Positions 1 to 5,665 of a DNA stretch of 6,000 nucleotides are shown in pieces. Position numbers and translations under genes: made by a program. Location of the stretch: NCBI GenBank assembly GCA_036396755.1, contig DASWKG010000047.1, positions 1-6,000 of the forward strand. The letters are read 5' to 3'. The stretch comes from DASWKG01 sp036396755. Its GTDB lineage: Bacteria; Actinomycetota; UBA4738; CALAEC01. Every line of letters begins with the position of its first letter. Within the stretch, counting starts at the first letter, position 1. Below the pieces are notes generated by a model. It ran no database searches and was not told the DNA's origin. It saw nothing but the letters and a program-made list of their open reading frames with translations.

Positions 1-107
1 AGGGGGGCCTGCGCGGGCGCCTCGCACCCCGCGGCCCATACCAACGAAACGGTCTGCGCGATGACGAGCGCAGCGATCAACGAGCTCAGCTTCCGGACGA
101 TCGACAC
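1..107 (-). CDS. Exported protein, N-terminal fragment (signal peptide only)
   Basis: Reading leftward from a GTG at 105-107 there is an open frame of 35 codons that runs off the window edge with no stop. The start is chosen because a strong Shine-Dalgarno, GGGAGG (115-120 on the minus strand), sits 7 nt upstream, and because the product is a textbook Sec signal peptide. It has a short charged n-region (MSIVRKL), a hydrophobic core of about 18 residues (SSLIAALVIAQTVSLVWA), then AAGCEAPAQAP. The AAGC stretch could be a weak lipobox with Cys at residue 28, but the -3 position is Ala rather than Leu/Val/Ile, so ordinary signal peptidase I cleavage is equally possible. Nothing of the mature protein is visible, so no function can be given. 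A copy of the dyad element lies 56 nt upstream of the start. The gene is tandem with, and downstream of, the leftward Asp-box gene, but a hairpin separates them. Confidence 0.72.
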   Translation of the reverse strand, partial: MSIVRKLSSLIAALVIAQTVSLVWAAGCEAPAQAP

Positions 108-114
108 GGGCAAA

Positions 115-120
115 CCTCCC
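115..120 (-). promoter_or_regulatory. Shine-Dalgarno deciding the GTG start at 107
   Basis: The minus strand reads GGGAGGT followed by TTGCCC and then GTG. The GGGAGG core is 7 nt from the GTG, which is ideal spacing, and it is the main support for this short truncated gene. Confidence 0.6.
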
Positions 121-158
121 ACTCGGCTACCGGTCCGTTTCGCGCCGACGGATCGGCT

Positions 159-184
159 CACCTTTGTGCGACTGCACAGAGGTG
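159..184 (-). promoter_or_regulatory. Dyad element copy 1, TCTGTGC-N4-GCACAA type
   Basis: The core TGTGC-GACT-GCACA lies at 165-178 on the plus strand. Here the palindrome extends outward to 11-bp arms (159-169 and 174-184) with a single mismatch. In the sense of the leftward gene starting at 107 it reads CCTCTGTGC-AGTC-GCACAAAGG, nearly identical to the copy at 4814-4835 in the sense of its own gene. It ends 56 nt before the GTG. It could be an operator for a dimeric regulator or a 4-nt-loop hairpin in a leader RNA. The conserved sequence is seen directly; the role is inferred. Confidence 0.55.
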
Positions 185-206
185 CCCCCCGTTCTCCCCC
201 CGTTCT
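185..206. repeat. Tandem 11-bp duplication CCCCCCGTTCT x2
   Basis: CCCCCCGTTCT occurs at 185-195 and again immediately at 196-206. The second copy forms the foot of the long hairpin, so the 3' base of the hairpin (minus-strand sense) is duplicated and could pair in two registers. It is probably a replication-slippage product. Confidence 0.7.
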
Positions 207-260
207 GTTGACACCTGGCCTCGCGATCCGAGGCTCAGTGTCAACAGAACGAAGGGGGGG
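196..260 (-). terminator. Long hairpin downstream of the Asp-box gene, probable U-less terminator
   Basis: Perfect 13-bp arms GTTCTGTTGACAC (202-214) and GTGTCAACAGAAC (238-250) extend by one more pair (201/251). After a 2-nt bulge, the C-run at 196-200 can pair with the G-run at 254-260. Inside is a 3x3 internal loop and a 6-bp stem (218-223 with 229-234) closing a 5-nt loop. The structure begins 4-6 nt after the stop codon of the leftward gene, where a terminator is expected. There is no T-tract on either side, so it would be a hairpin-only terminator of the kind proposed for high-GC Gram-positives, or an mRNA 3'-end stabiliser. No rightward gene enters from the left, so only leftward termination makes sense. 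Confidence 0.6.
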
Positions 261-263
261 CTA

Positions 264-2549
264 CTAGGGGAGGGCGACTCGCATGATGCCGCGGCCGAAG
301 GTGGCGGCGAACAGCGAGTCCGTGCCGGCCTGGTAGCGGATGTCGGTGATGGGGATGAGCGGCAGGTTCGCGCCGACCTTGAGCCACTCGGTCCCCTCGA
401 GTCCCTCGGTCCCGCGGTAGACGCCGACGTCGGTCGCCACGTAGAGCGCGTCGCCGACGATCACGACGTCGTTCACCGGCGCGTCGGGAAGGCCGGCGCC
501 GATCGCCTCCCAGGTCTCGCCGCCGTCGGCGGTGCGGAAGACGTGCGCGTCCTTCGCGCCCTCGCGGAACCCCGAGAAGGTCGCGTACGCGGTGCTCGCG
601 TCGGCGGGGTCGACCGCCACGCGGGTCACCCAGCGCTCGGGCAGGACGGGGTCGCCGTCGATGCGCGTCCAGCTGCCGCCGAGGTCGTGGGTCACCCACA
701 GGCGCGAGTCGTCGGTGCCGAGGTAGATCGTGCTCGGGTCGCTCTTCGACGCGGCGATCGTCGTCATCGTGCCGTACGGGTACTGCGTGTCGCGGCCCGG
801 GCCACCGGTCAGGTCGGCGCTGATCGCCGTCCAGGCGCCGCCGCCATTCGTGGAGCGGTTGATGCGGTTCCCGCCGTAGTACATGACGTTCGGGTCGCTC
901 GGGTCGAACACCAGCGGGGTGAACCACCCTCGCCGGGTCGACGTGGTGCTCCCGAACGAGCCGCCGCCGTACCGCCCGCACGAGCCGTACTGGCTGCAGC
1001 CGTAGTACTGGTCCTGGTTCGCCGGGCTGATGAGCGTCGCGAGGCCGTCGCCGCAGCCGTAGCCGTTCCAGTCGGTGCCGCCCCACGAGCGCAGGCACCC
1101 GTTGTCCTGCGACCCGCCGACCACGCGGGCGGGGTCCTGCTCGGAGACGTCGACGCTGTAGAACTGGGTGAACGGCTGATACGTGGCCTCGGTCCAGCTG
1201 GCGCCGTTCGTATCGGAGCGGTAGAAGCCGCCGTCGTTACCGAGGTAGACGCGGCCGGTCGTGCTCGGGTCCCAGCCCATCGCGTGCTGGTCGGCGTGCA
1301 GGCCGGTCACGCTGGCCCAGGTCAGACCGGCGTTCAGGGACTCGGACATCGGCACGCCGGCCATGAAGACGTGGGCCGCGTTCACCGGGTCGACCCACAG
1401 CCGCCCGAACCACCAGCCGAACGTCGACTGCGACGACGCCACGCTGGTTCCGGTCGGCAGCTTCACCCAGGTGACCCCGGCGTCGGGAGACAGGTAGAAG
1501 CCCTCGAACGAGCCGTTCGTCAGGATGACCACCGCGTACAGGCGGTTCGGATCCGACGGCGCGACCGCAAGCCCGATGCGCCCGAGGTTCATCGACTGCG
1601 CGGGCAGGCCCAACGCCCCGCCCTGCATGAGCGTCCAGGTCCCGCCGCCGTCGGTCGAGCGGAACGCGCCCGACCCGAGGCCGCCGTACACGCGGAGGTC
1701 GGGGAAGCGCACGCGGTCCCACATCGCGGTGTACACGCGCTGGGGGTTGGTCGGGTCGATGGCGACGTCGATCGCGCCGGTGGTGGGGTTCGCGCCGGCC
1801 AGCACGAGCTGCCAGGTGTCGCCGCCGTCGAGGGATCGGTAGAGGCCGCGCTCCCCGCCGGGACGGAACAGGTCGCCGGCCGCTGCGACGAAGATGCGGC
1901 TCGGGTTGGTCGGGTCGATGGCGATGCGGCCGATCGTGCCGGAGTCGCCGAGGCCCACGTACTCCCAGGTCGCGCCCTTGTCGGTCGACCGGTAGACGCC
2001 GGTGCCGCCGTAGACGATGCTCCCGCCGCCGTTGTTCGGCTCGCCCGTCCCCGCGTAGAGCGTGCCGTTCGAGGCGATCGCGATCGCCCCCATGGACGGC
2101 GAGAGGTCGGTGGGCCAGGCGAGCGAGAAGGTGGTCCCGCCGTCGGTGGTCTTCCAGACGCCGCCGGTCGCCACCGCCGCGAAGACGGTGCCCGGGGTGG
2201 TGGGGTCGACCGCGAGGTCGACGACGCGGCCGCCGATGTTGGTCGGGCCCACGAGGCCCCACTCCGCCGCGGCGAGCGCCGGGTCTTGCTCGGCGGTCTG
2301 CTGCTCGAGCACCTCCGCCTGCGCGACCGCGCGCTCGAACGCCCGGGCCGGAAGCTCGTCGGTCGGGAAGGTCCGCTGGGCGAACATCCAGTCATCGGGC
2401 TCGGTGAGCTCCTCGGCCCCCTCGGAGGAGATCACGGACGAGGCCCGGTCGGACGACGGGAGCGGCATGCCGCCGGGAACGGCCAGCGCGACGGTGAGCA
2501 GCGCGGCGAGCGAGGCGGCACCCAGGACGAGACGAGCGGTCGAACGCAT
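264..2549 (-). CDS. Exported Asp-box (BNR/VPS10-type) beta-propeller protein
   Basis: A 761-residue secreted protein. The ATG at 2547-2549 is chosen over an in-frame ATG further upstream because a signal peptide starts here (MRSTARLVLG, then a hydrophobic core to about ALA at 23). AAGGGGG lies 6 nt upstream, and the extra upstream residues are Arg/Pro/Ser-rich and not signal-like. The mature part holds about ten Asp-boxes of the S/T-x-D-x-G-x-T-W type at roughly residues 134, 188, 239, 298, 354, 404, 445, 566, 620 and 673. It also has a conserved-looking SQDNG (480-484) and four Cys (485, 499, 518, 524). Asp-boxes sit in the turns of propeller blades, so one large or two tandem propellers are likely. 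The opening (WGLVGPTNIGGRV) and the YYGGNR-STNGG segment are typical of the large family annotated as BNR/sortilin-like or glycosyl-hydrolase-like. Its biochemical role is mostly unknown, and I see no basis for sialidase or GH74 activity. The gene ends in tandem TAG-TAG stops. Confidence 0.9.
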   Translation of the reverse strand: MRSTARLVLGAASLAALLTVALAVPGGMPLPSSDRASSVISSEGAEELTEPDDWMFAQRTFPTDELPARAFERAVAQAEVLEQQTAEQDPALAAAEWGLVGPTNIGGRVVDLAVDPTTPGTVFAAVATGGVWKTTDGGTTFSLAWPTDLSPSMGAIAIASNGTLYAGTGEPNNGGGSIVYGGTGVYRSTDKGATWEYVGLGDSGTIGRIAIDPTNPSRIFVAAAGDLFRPGGERGLYRSLDGGDTWQLVLAGANPTTGAIDVAIDPTNPQRVYTAMWDRVRFPDLRVYGGLGSGAFRSTDGGGTWTLMQGGALGLPAQSMNLGRIGLAVAPSDPNRLYAVVILTNGSFEGFYLSPDAGVTWVKLPTGTSVASSQSTFGWWFGRLWVDPVNAAHVFMAGVPMSESLNAGLTWASVTGLHADQHAMGWDPSTTGRVYLGNDGGFYRSDTNGASWTEATYQPFTQFYSVDVSEQDPARVVGGSQDNGCLRSWGGTDWNGYGCGDGLATLISPANQDQYYGCSQYGSCGRYGGGSFGSTTSTRRGWFTPLVFDPSDPNVMYYGGNRINRSTNGGGAWTAISADLTGGPGRDTQYPYGTMTTIAASKSDPSTIYLGTDDSRLWVTHDLGGSWTRIDGDPVLPERWVTRVAVDPADASTAYATFSGFREGAKDAHVFRTADGGETWEAIGAGLPDAPVNDVVIVGDALYVATDVGVYRGTEGLEGTEWLKVGANLPLIPITDIRYQAGTDSLFAATFGRGIMRVALP

Positions 2550-2632
2550 CTGTTTCCCCCTTGATCGGCGAGACGAAGGCGACCCAACCGAAGGGGTTCG
2601 TCGCGGGCACCCGGCTTCCCTGCCTCGCTCGT

Positions 2633-2646
2633 TGTGCGGGTGCACA
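2633..2646 (-). promoter_or_regulatory. Dyad element copy 2, upstream of the Asp-box gene
   Basis: The plus strand reads TGTGC-GGGT-GCACA. In the sense of the leftward Asp-box gene it is TCTGTGC-ACCC-GCACAA, matching copies 1 and 3 at all 13 fixed positions. It ends 82 nt before the ATG at 2549. Outside the core the arms do not pair here, so the sequence is conserved better than a long stem, which favours a DNA-binding site over an RNA hairpin. Role inferred. Confidence 0.55.
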
Positions 2647-2690
2647 GACCTTCGGCGCGGACCCTCGGTGGCCGGATCGGGCCATCCAGG

Positions 2691-2711
2691 TTGTTCACCT
2701 GCACGAAGGGA
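2691..2711 (+). promoter_or_regulatory. Degenerate dyad element copy 4, upstream of the TolB-like gene
   Basis: TTGTTC-ACCT-GCACGAAGGGA reads in the sense of the rightward gene. Its right half matches copy 3 over CTGCAC(A/G)AAGGGA with one difference. Its left part resembles copy 2 (AGGT, TGT, CACC, GCAC in the same order) with one gap. GCACGA ends 34 nt before the ATG at 2741. The divergent region therefore holds two oppositely oriented copies, one facing each gene. This copy is weaker and could be chance similarity. Confidence 0.35.
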
Positions 2712-2729
2712 TCTCCGGCTTTCCGGAGA
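2712..2729 (+). promoter_or_regulatory. Hairpin overlapping the Shine-Dalgarno of the TolB-like gene
   Basis: TCTCCGG (2712-2718) and CCGGAGA (2723-2729) form a perfect 7-bp stem with a CTTT loop. The only plausible Shine-Dalgarno for the ATG at 2741 is GGAGAA (2725-2730, 10-nt spacing), and it lies in the 3' arm. If transcription starts upstream of 2712, the ribosome site would be masked in the folded RNA. Pairing is seen directly; a role in translation control is inferred. Confidence 0.45.
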
Positions 2730-2740
2730 ACTTCCCATGC

Positions 2741-4795
2741 ATGACTGCCCGCCGCGCAACGACGCTGATCGTCCTCGTCCTCACCATCGCCCTCGCCGCG
2801 CCGTCCGCCGGCGCCTATCCCGTGCCCGGGCGGACCTCCCGCCTCTCGGTCTCGGAGAGCGGCGCGGAGTTCGACCAGGTGTCGGGCTCGCCGGAGATCT
2901 CCGCGGACGGGAGGTGGGTGATCCTCTCCTCCGACGCCCCGCTGATCGCGAGCGACGCGAACGGCATCAAGGACTTCTACGTGAAGGACCTCGCGACCGG
3001 CGAGCTTGAGCTCGTGAGCGTCGCCTCCGACGGCACGCAGGCGAACGCCTGGGTCGGCACGTCGTCGGCGAGGGGCTCGATCTCCGACGACGGCCGGCTG
3101 GTCGCGTTCGAGAGCGTCGCCTCGAACCTCGCCGCGGGCGACACGAACGGCGTGGAGGACGTGTTCGTCCACGACCGCCAGACCGGGACCACGATCCGCG
3201 CGTCGGTCTCGGCGACGGGCGCGCAGGGCACCGCCTACTCGTTCGCGCCGCAGCTGAGCGGCGACGGCCGCTCCGTCTTTTTCTTCTCCGAGGACGACAC
3301 CCTGGTCCCGGGCGACCGGAGCCCCTACATCGACATCTTCCGGCGCGACCTGCAGACCGGCGCGCTCGAGCTGGTCACCGTCGACTCCAACGAGCAGCAG
3401 TCGGTGTTCGACCCGAACTCGTTCGCGATCGACCGCACCGGCTCGGTGGTCGCGTGGGCGGCGATCAGCCCGACGAACGAGGTGCCCGATCCCAACGGGC
3501 CGGTCGCCGACGTGTACGTGCGCGACCTCGTCGCCGGCACCACGAAGCGCATCTCGACGGCGCCGGGCGGCGCCCCCACCAACATGACCTCCGTCGATCC
3601 TTCGGTCTCGGCCGACGGCCGGTACGTGGCGTACGGGAGCCTCGCCACCAACCTCGTCCCCGGTGACCGGAACCGGTTCGTCGACATCTTCGTGCACGAC
3701 CGCCAGACGGGAAGGACCGAGCGGGTGTCGGTGAGCCCGGCGGGCGAGGAGTCCATCTACGGGGGCGGCTCCCCCTCGTTCAGCGCCGACGGCCGCTTCG
3801 TGGCGTTCAACGGCCCGGGGCCCGACCTGTCCTCGACGCCCGAGGGCAACAGCGGCACCGACGCCTACGTGCACGACATGGTCACCGGCTCCACCTTCCC
3901 GGTGTCGGTGACGCCCGAGGGAACCACCGGGAACGACCTCGGGATCAGCCCGGTGCTCTCCGCCGACGGCTCGCTCGCCGTGTTCAGCAGCGCGGCGTCC
4001 GACCTCGTCTCCGGCGACGAGAACGGCCACACGGACGCCTTCCTGCGGGAGGTCGGACCGCCCCTCGGGATCGGCGCTGTCGGGTCCGGCGCCGGCGGCG
4101 TCTCCGGATGGGCCCGCTTCGCCGGGGTCGCCGTCTCGGGCACCGACTCGGCGGCCGACGGCAGCGTCCAGGTCCGCACGCTCGGCGGCGAGATCGTCGG
4201 CGCTCGCGCGGTCTGGCGGCCCGAGCTGGAGGACGTCTTCGTGCGCGTCGACCTCGGCGGGCTCCCCCACGTCCCCGACTCCATCACGGGGCCCTCGGCG
4301 CCGCCGGTCGGCGTCGAGGGGATCCACTACAACGTCTCGTTCAAGGTCGGGACCGTGACCTATCAGGTGCGGATCGACCCCGTTCGCGGAGAGCGCGCCA
4401 CGCCGACGCTGTTCCGGTGCGCCCCCACCTGCGCGCAGATCGCCACGCTCGAGGGCTCGCTCGGAGACATCGGCGAGGCGATGACCGCGGCGGTGCCGCT
4501 CGCGCTGATCGGCGCGCAGCCGGGGGTCGTGCTCACCGACGTGGCGGCCCTCACGTCGCTCAACAACGGCGTGGCCAACACCAGCGGCGACTCTCTCACC
4601 CTCGGATCGCTCCCGCTCGCGGTCCCGAGGGTCGAGCTGGGGACCGCGGCCCCGGGCGCCCCCGCGTCCGACGTCGCGTTCGATCGCACGGCCGGCCTCA
4701 CCGAGGGCCGGTTCTCGGCGCCCGCCCTCGAGGGGGCCGTGTGGGCGCGGGCCTGCCTCGGCGCCACCTGCGGCCCGGCCACGCTCGCGGGGTAG
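2741..4795 (+). CDS. Exported TolB/WD40-like seven-repeat beta-propeller with unknown C-terminal domain
   Basis: A 684-residue secreted protein. The ATG at 2741 starts a clear signal peptide (MTARRATTLIVLVLTIALAA, then PSAGA before YPVPG); the in-frame upstream ATG at 2561 gives no signal sequence. Residues about 45-435 contain seven repeats of 57-61 residues. Each opens with S-x-D-G-R/S (residues 54, 115, 173, 290, 348 and 408, plus a degenerate DRTGS at 231). Each then runs through V-A-F-x-S, N-L-x-x-G-D-x-N, D-x-F-V-x-D-x-x-T-G and V-S. This is the PD40/TolB-like pattern and predicts a seven-bladed propeller. Residues about 440-684 are a separate region, glycine/alanine/valine-rich, with Cys pairs at 560/564 and 672/677; I do not recognise it. 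Such propellers usually bind proteins, peptides or glycans. There is no TolB partner gene (tolA, tolQ, pal) here, so a Tol-system role is not supported. The gene is divergent from the Asp-box gene. Confidence 0.9.
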   Translation: MTARRATTLIVLVLTIALAAPSAGAYPVPGRTSRLSVSESGAEFDQVSGSPEISADGRWVILSSDAPLIASDANGIKDFYVKDLATGELELVSVASDGTQANAWVGTSSARGSISDDGRLVAFESVASNLAAGDTNGVEDVFVHDRQTGTTIRASVSATGAQGTAYSFAPQLSGDGRSVFFFSEDDTLVPGDRSPYIDIFRRDLQTGALELVTVDSNEQQSVFDPNSFAIDRTGSVVAWAAISPTNEVPDPNGPVADVYVRDLVAGTTKRISTAPGGAPTNMTSVDPSVSADGRYVAYGSLATNLVPGDRNRFVDIFVHDRQTGRTERVSVSPAGEESIYGGGSPSFSADGRFVAFNGPGPDLSSTPEGNSGTDAYVHDMVTGSTFPVSVTPEGTTGNDLGISPVLSADGSLAVFSSAASDLVSGDENGHTDAFLREVGPPLGIGAVGSGAGGVSGWARFAGVAVSGTDSAADGSVQVRTLGGEIVGARAVWRPELEDVFVRVDLGGLPHVPDSITGPSAPPVGVEGIHYNVSFKVGTVTYQVRIDPVRGERATPTLFRCAPTCAQIATLEGSLGDIGEAMTAAVPLALIGAQPGVVLTDVAALTSLNNGVANTSGDSLTLGSLPLAVPRVELGTAAPGAPASDVAFDRTAGLTEGRFSAPALEGAVWARACLGATCGPATLAG

Positions 4796-4813
4796 GTCAC
4801 GCAACGCGTTCGA

Positions 4814-4835
4814 CCTCTGTGCGGCTGCACAAAGG
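4814..4835 (+). promoter_or_regulatory. Dyad element copy 3, upstream of the small exported protein
   Basis: CCTCTGTGC-GGCT-GCACAAAGG has 9-nt arms complementary except for one C/A position. It begins 19 nt after the TolB-like stop codon, and its GCACAA ends 69 nt before the ATG at 4902. It could be read as a terminator hairpin for the preceding gene, but copy 2 lies in a divergent region with no gene end nearby, so a terminator role would not explain the family. It is nearly identical to copy 1 in gene-sense orientation. Confidence 0.55.
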
Positions 4836-4901
4836 GACAAGCAAGCAAAGCGTCGTAGCCGTCCATGGAACGCCCGCGCACAACCGCACCGAGGAGGACC
4901 G

Positions 4902-5561
4902 ATGAGGAACAGCGGACGCGCCCTCATCGTCGCCACCCTTGCAGTCGGTCTGCTCGGGGTGGTCGGCGGAGAGGCCGGGGCGACCCACGAGTACATCTAC
5001 ACCCCGACCACGACGCGTTTCTTCATGCGCAACGACGCCCCGGGCTGCCCCGGGACGCCCTTCCTCAGCATCACGGCCGGGAGCGGGGAGCAGAGCTGCG
5101 GCTACGTCGGGGGGCTGCCGTACGGCGAGCTCTCCCACACGGGCGCGCCGGTGGGGAGCACGGTCATCACCTACACGGCACGCGACGGCGTCCCCACCTA
5201 CCTCGATCCCACGCGAGACGCCACCGGCAACGTGACCGTGGTCGCGACGGCGCAGACGAGCCGGATGGCCGTGGGCCAGATCATCGTCGTCGTGACGCTG
5301 AAGGCGAAGAGCGACACCGGGCAGACCATCGTGCTCGGCAGCCACTCGAGCGAGGCGCTCGTCAACCCGACGAACTCGGCCGAGACGAGCTTCCCGTTCA
5401 CGATGGAGATGAACGACGCGTTCGACAAGGTCCGCCTCGACCAGGTCACCGTCGACGTCGACATCCGGGGCTGGCATGTCCTCACGGGGTTCCACCGGCT
5501 CGACGGCCAGTCCTTCCTGGACCTCCCGGCCTACGTCCGCACGGCCAAGCCGCACGGATAA
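4902..5561 (+). CDS. Small exported beta-rich protein of unknown function
   Basis: A 219-residue protein. The ATG is preceded by a strong GAGGAGG (4891-4897). It begins with a signal peptide (MRNSGRALIV, then a hydrophobic stretch, predicted cut after GEAGA at residue 27). The mature part of about 190 residues has alternating polar/hydrophobic segments typical of beta strands (VTVVATAQ, QIIVVVTLKAK, VTVDVDIRG) and only two Cys (49 and 66), which could form one disulfide. No catalytic motif, transmembrane anchor or sorting signal is visible. It ends YVRTAKPHG with TAA. It could be a free-standing version of the beta-sandwich modules found at the C-terminus of secreted hydrolases, but I cannot assign it to a family. 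It has its own dyad element upstream, and a gap of 104 nt to the next gene. Confidence 0.85.
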   Translation: MRNSGRALIVATLAVGLLGVVGGEAGATHEYIYTPTTTRFFMRNDAPGCPGTPFLSITAGSGEQSCGYVGGLPYGELSHTGAPVGSTVITYTARDGVPTYLDPTRDATGNVTVVATAQTSRMAVGQIIVVVTLKAKSDTGQTIVLGSHSSEALVNPTNSAETSFPFTMEMNDAFDKVRLDQVTVDVDIRGWHVLTGFHRLDGQSFLDLPAYVRTAKPHG

Positions 5562-5586
5562 CCGGCCCCGAGGGGTTGCTTTCCGT

Positions 5587-5610
5587 CCTACAGCGGATGT
5601 AGGTTTCTTG
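5587..5610 (+). terminator. Possible terminator after the small exported protein
   Basis: CCTACA (5587-5592) and TGTAGG (5598-5603) form a 6-bp perfect stem with a GCGGA loop. It is followed directly by TTTCTTGCTCTTG, the most T-rich run in the window. It lies 26 nt after the TAA, in the right place and order for an intrinsic terminator. The stem is short and the T-tract interrupted, so this is tentative; an operator is the alternative. Confidence 0.38.
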
Positions 5611-5623
5611 CTCTTGTCCATTC

Positions 5624-5643
5624 CCCCGGGTCAACGCCCGGGG
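5624..5643 (+). promoter_or_regulatory. Stable GC hairpin in the leader of the last gene
   Basis: CCCCGGG (5624-5630) and CCCGGGG (5637-5643) form a perfect 7-bp all-GC stem with a TCAACG loop. It ends 10 nt before the Shine-Dalgarno at 5654. It may be a second, U-less terminator element for the upstream gene or a leader hairpin of the downstream gene. Pairing is certain; the role is open. Confidence 0.4.
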
Positions 5644-5653
5644 CTCACCACAT

Positions 5654-5660
5654 GGAGGTG
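5654..5660 (+). promoter_or_regulatory. Strong Shine-Dalgarno favouring the second of two GTG starts
   Basis: GGAGGTG is followed by AC and then two adjacent GTG codons (5663 and 5666). The GGAGG core is 4 nt from the first and 7 nt from the second, so 5666 has the better spacing. Both give the same signal peptide apart from one residue. Confidence 0.55.
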
Positions 5661-5665
5661 ACGTG

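Noticed and set aside
165..178. Dyad element as a CRP/FNR-family site
   Set aside because: The half-sites TGTG/CACA are CRP-like, but they are 6 bp apart rather than the 8 expected for TGTGA-N6-TCACA, and the inner bases are C/G rather than A/T. Not assignable on sequence alone.
208..244. TTGACA hexamers in both arms of the long hairpin as promoter -35 boxes
   Set aside because: No TATAAT-like sequence follows at 16-18 nt on either strand; the match is a by-product of the inverted repeat.
61..267. A 68-codon plus-strand frame at the left edge
   Set aside because: It is antisense to the better supported signal-peptide gene, runs through the hairpin and dyad element, and has no Shine-Dalgarno.
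264..2549. Sialidase or xyloglucanase (GH74) activity for the Asp-box protein
   Set aside because: Asp-boxes are structural and shared by many propellers; I could not identify the catalytic residues of either enzyme family.
543..2564. A 673-codon open frame on the plus strand opposite the Asp-box gene
   Set aside because: Arg/Ala/Val/Gly-rich, no signal or domain pattern; a third-position shadow of the real minus-strand gene in high-GC DNA.
4814..4870. Cyclic di-GMP-I riboswitch downstream of the dyad (GCAAAGC and TAGCCG fragments seen)
   Set aside because: The fragments resemble pieces of the riboswitch consensus, but the required P1b stem and receptor arrangement cannot be drawn, and copies 1 and 2 do not share the spacing.
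2432..4996. An 854-codon open frame on the minus strand opposite the TolB-like gene
   Set aside because: Low-complexity Arg/Gly/Asp-rich translation that also crosses the intergenic region; shadow of the plus-strand gene.
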